Shown here one piece after another: positions 45,279-46,776 of a DNA stretch of 46,776 nt. Source of the stretch: Zoogloeaceae bacterium (GTDB lineage Bacteria > Pseudomonadota > Gammaproteobacteria > Burkholderiales > Rhodocyclaceae); NCBI GenBank assembly GCA_031277315.1, contig JAITMP010000016.1:1-46776 (forward strand). The letters are read 5' to 3'. The first letter of the stretch is position 1; each line of letters opens with the position of its first letter. The notes beneath the pieces are model-generated. The model was not told the origin of the DNA. It ran no database searches and was given only the letters and a program-made list of their open reading frames with translations. Position numbers and translations under genes: made by a program.

Positions 45279-46776
45279 TCACACCGTATACCCCAAACTG
45301 CTGAACGGCATCGCCCGCACCCGCTCGCCGGTGGCGGCGAAGATGGCGTTGGCGATGGCGGGGGGCATGGCCGGCAGTGCGGGTTCGCCCATGCCGGTGG
45401 GAGGGAAACCGGATTCGACGAAATACGCTTCGATGACGCCGGGCGCGAAGGGCATTTGCAAAATGGGGTAATCGCGGAAATTTTGTTCCTTGATGCGGCC
45501 ATTTTCGATGTGCAGTTGCTGGCCCATCGCCATCGAGAAAGCGTCGATACTGGCGCCTTGCGCCTGCGATTCGGCCCCGGCCAGGTCGATGACTTGACCG
45601 ATGTCGGAGGCGACCACGACGCGGTGGATGGTGAGGCGTTTTTTGGCGTCCACGCTCAACTCGACCGCCTGGGCGGCGTGGCCGGCGTGGGAGTAGCACC
45701 AGGCCAGGCCCAAGCCGCGGCCTTTGGGCAAGGGCTTGCCCCAGCCGGCTTTTTCGGCACACAGTTTGATGACGGCAGCGGCGCGGGCGGGGCTGAAGTT
45801 GATCCGTCCCGGATCGGTGGGCGCGAGTTCGGGTACGTCGCGATTGACGGCATCGATCAGAAATTCAACATGGTCACGCCCCGCCGCCAGCGCCAGTTCG
45901 TGCATGAAGCCTTGCTGGGCAAAGACTTGGGCGCAACAACCCGGCGCGCGCCAGGGGCCGGTGGGCACCTTCAAATCCATCAGCGTGAGGGCGCGGCGCA
46001 GATTGGGCGCTTTGCAGGCCCAGGCAAGGTGGCTGGAATAGCCAGCGCCCGAGGAAGGCTGTTTGCCGTCGGCGGTGAAGGTGATGAAGTGCTCTTGCCA
46101 GGCGTCGAGCCGCCCATCCTTATCGACCGCGCCCTTGAACTGGTGGTAACCGGCGGGGCGGTAGAAGTCGTGGGCGAAGTCGTCTTCGCGCGTCCATTGC
46201 AGCATGACCGGGCTGGGCACGCGGCGCGCGATGGCGGCGGCTTCGCACATGTAGTCGTTGAGCAGCCGGCGACCAAAACCGCCGCCGATGCGGGTCTGGC
46301 GCACCACCACCTTGTCTTCGGGCAAGCCGAGCACGCCAGCGGCCAGCTTCTGGCCGCTGTTCGGCTGTTGCGTGGGAACCCACATTTCCATGATGCCGTC
46401 GTGCCACCAGGCGGTGGCGTTTTGCGGCTCCAGGCTGGCGTGGGCGACGAAGGGGTATTCGTAATAGGCCTCGATGATCTTGCCGGTCTTGCCGGCGGCG
46501 GCGAAAGCCTGGTCCACGTCGCCGACGTTGCGGTCGTGCCCGGACGGGAAGGTTTTGGCGTGCGCTTTGGCGCGCGCCGCGAGTCGGGCGGAGGAGTCCT
46601 TGGACGCCTGGCTCTCGTCCCACGCCACTTTGAGTTTTGTCTTGGCCTCGAACGCGACCCAGGTGTTTTTGGCGATGATGGCGACGCCGGGCATGACCTC
46701 GGTCGGCTTGCCGTTGCCTTCGACCACGAAGGCGTCGATCACGCCGGGCAGCGCCTTGACCTCATCCAGATTGGCC
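45279..46776 (-). CDS. Molybdenum hydroxylase large subunit, IorB type (5' end beyond window)
   Basis: The last ~498 residues of an aldehyde-oxidase/xanthine-dehydrogenase-fold protein; the frame is open to the right edge, so the start is not seen. Landmarks of isoquinoline 1-oxidoreductase beta-type proteins: EAYYEYPFVAHASLEPQNATAWW-like (FVAHASLEPQNA), VPTQQPNSGQ, RIGGGFGRR, GPWRAPG, and the C-terminal GMGEPALPAMPPAIANA with the catalytic Glu. The molybdopterin cytosine dinucleotide and [2Fe-2S] electron path usually need a small IorA subunit, which would lie further right. The natural substrate is uncertain; family members hydroxylate N-heterocycles or oxidise aldehydes. Confidence 0.88.
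   Translation of the reverse strand, partial: ANLDEVKALPGVIDAFVVEGNGKPTEVMPGVAIIAKNTWVAFEAKTKLKVAWDESQASKDSSARLAARAKAHAKTFPSGHDRNVGDVDQAFAAAGKTGKIIEAYYEYPFVAHASLEPQNATAWWHDGIMEMWVPTQQPNSGQKLAAGVLGLPEDKVVVRQTRIGGGFGRRLLNDYMCEAAAIARRVPSPVMLQWTREDDFAHDFYRPAGYHQFKGAVDKDGRLDAWQEHFITFTADGKQPSSGAGYSSHLAWACKAPNLRRALTLMDLKVPTGPWRAPGCCAQVFAQQGFMHELALAAGRDHVEFLIDAVNRDVPELAPTDPGRINFSPARAAAVIKLCAEKAGWGKPLPKGRGLGLAWCYSHAGHAAQAVELSVDAKKRLTIHRVVVASDIGQVIDLAGAESQAQGASIDAFSMAMGQQLHIENGRIKEQNFRDYPILQMPFAPGVIEAYFVESGFPPTGMGEPALPAMPPAIANAIFAATGERVRAMPFSSLGYTV

Overview
The window is about 47 kb of GC-rich chromosome from a betaproteobacterium, most likely a Rhodocyclales/Nitrosomonadales-type organism. The evidence is gene order and protein type: tRNA-Leu, tig, clpP, clpX, lon, hupB, tRNA-Val, tRNA-Asp, ppiD and fabI in a row, and alaA, hom and thrC in a row. 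This assignment is inferred from gene order; no marker gene such as 16S rRNA is present. Nearly every gene is a tightly packed, GC-rich chromosomal gene. Departures from that pattern stand out as AT-rich patches.

Layout, left to right. (1) 1-2000: the 5' part of a large autotransporter with an extended signal peptide, cut by the left edge and preceded by an AT-rich promoter region. (2) 2269-8865: a four-gene peptide/oligopeptide ABC importer (binding protein, two permeases, one fused double ATPase), translationally coupled. (3) 8978-18478: envelope and proteostasis block (fabI, ppiD, two tRNAs, hupB, lon, clpX, clpP, tig, tRNA-Leu). (4) 18585-21534: hpnCDE, which turns farnesyl diphosphate into squalene; no squalene-hopene cyclase is in view. 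(5) 21549-25079: an operon of a UbiD-type prenyl-FMN decarboxylase, an EntE-like aryl-AMP ligase and a small secreted protein, with a palindrome over its likely promoter. (6) 25187-28620: ybbA/tesA back to back, then selD and mnmH back to back (selenium into tRNA 2-selenouridine). (7) 28621-33778: a repeat-rich gap, two EamA transporters flanking the NAD(P)HX repair enzyme, a small secreted protein and nadC. (8) 33957-34478: an AT-rich foreign-looking DUF2059 gene. (9) 34536-38837: thrC, hom, alaA (threonine and alanine synthesis), with hairpin repeats between hom and alaA. (10) 39042-43220: an Mth938-like protein, an ArnD-like protein that has lost its metal ligands, a PIN-PhoH ATPase and dnaB. 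(11) 43345-43874: what looks like an integron gene cassette with attC-like sites but no integrase in view. (12) 43881 to the right edge: a ferric-reductase-like flavocytochrome and a molybdenum hydroxylase large subunit cut by the edge.

The best candidates for something undescribed are the UbiD/EntE-like operon with its palindromic operator, the apparent integrase-less cassette beside dnaB, the metal-ligand-free ArnD homologue, and two phased repeat arrays in promoter regions (38891-38950 and 43258-43311). All function statements rest on motifs read by eye and on remembered family sequences; no database search was run.
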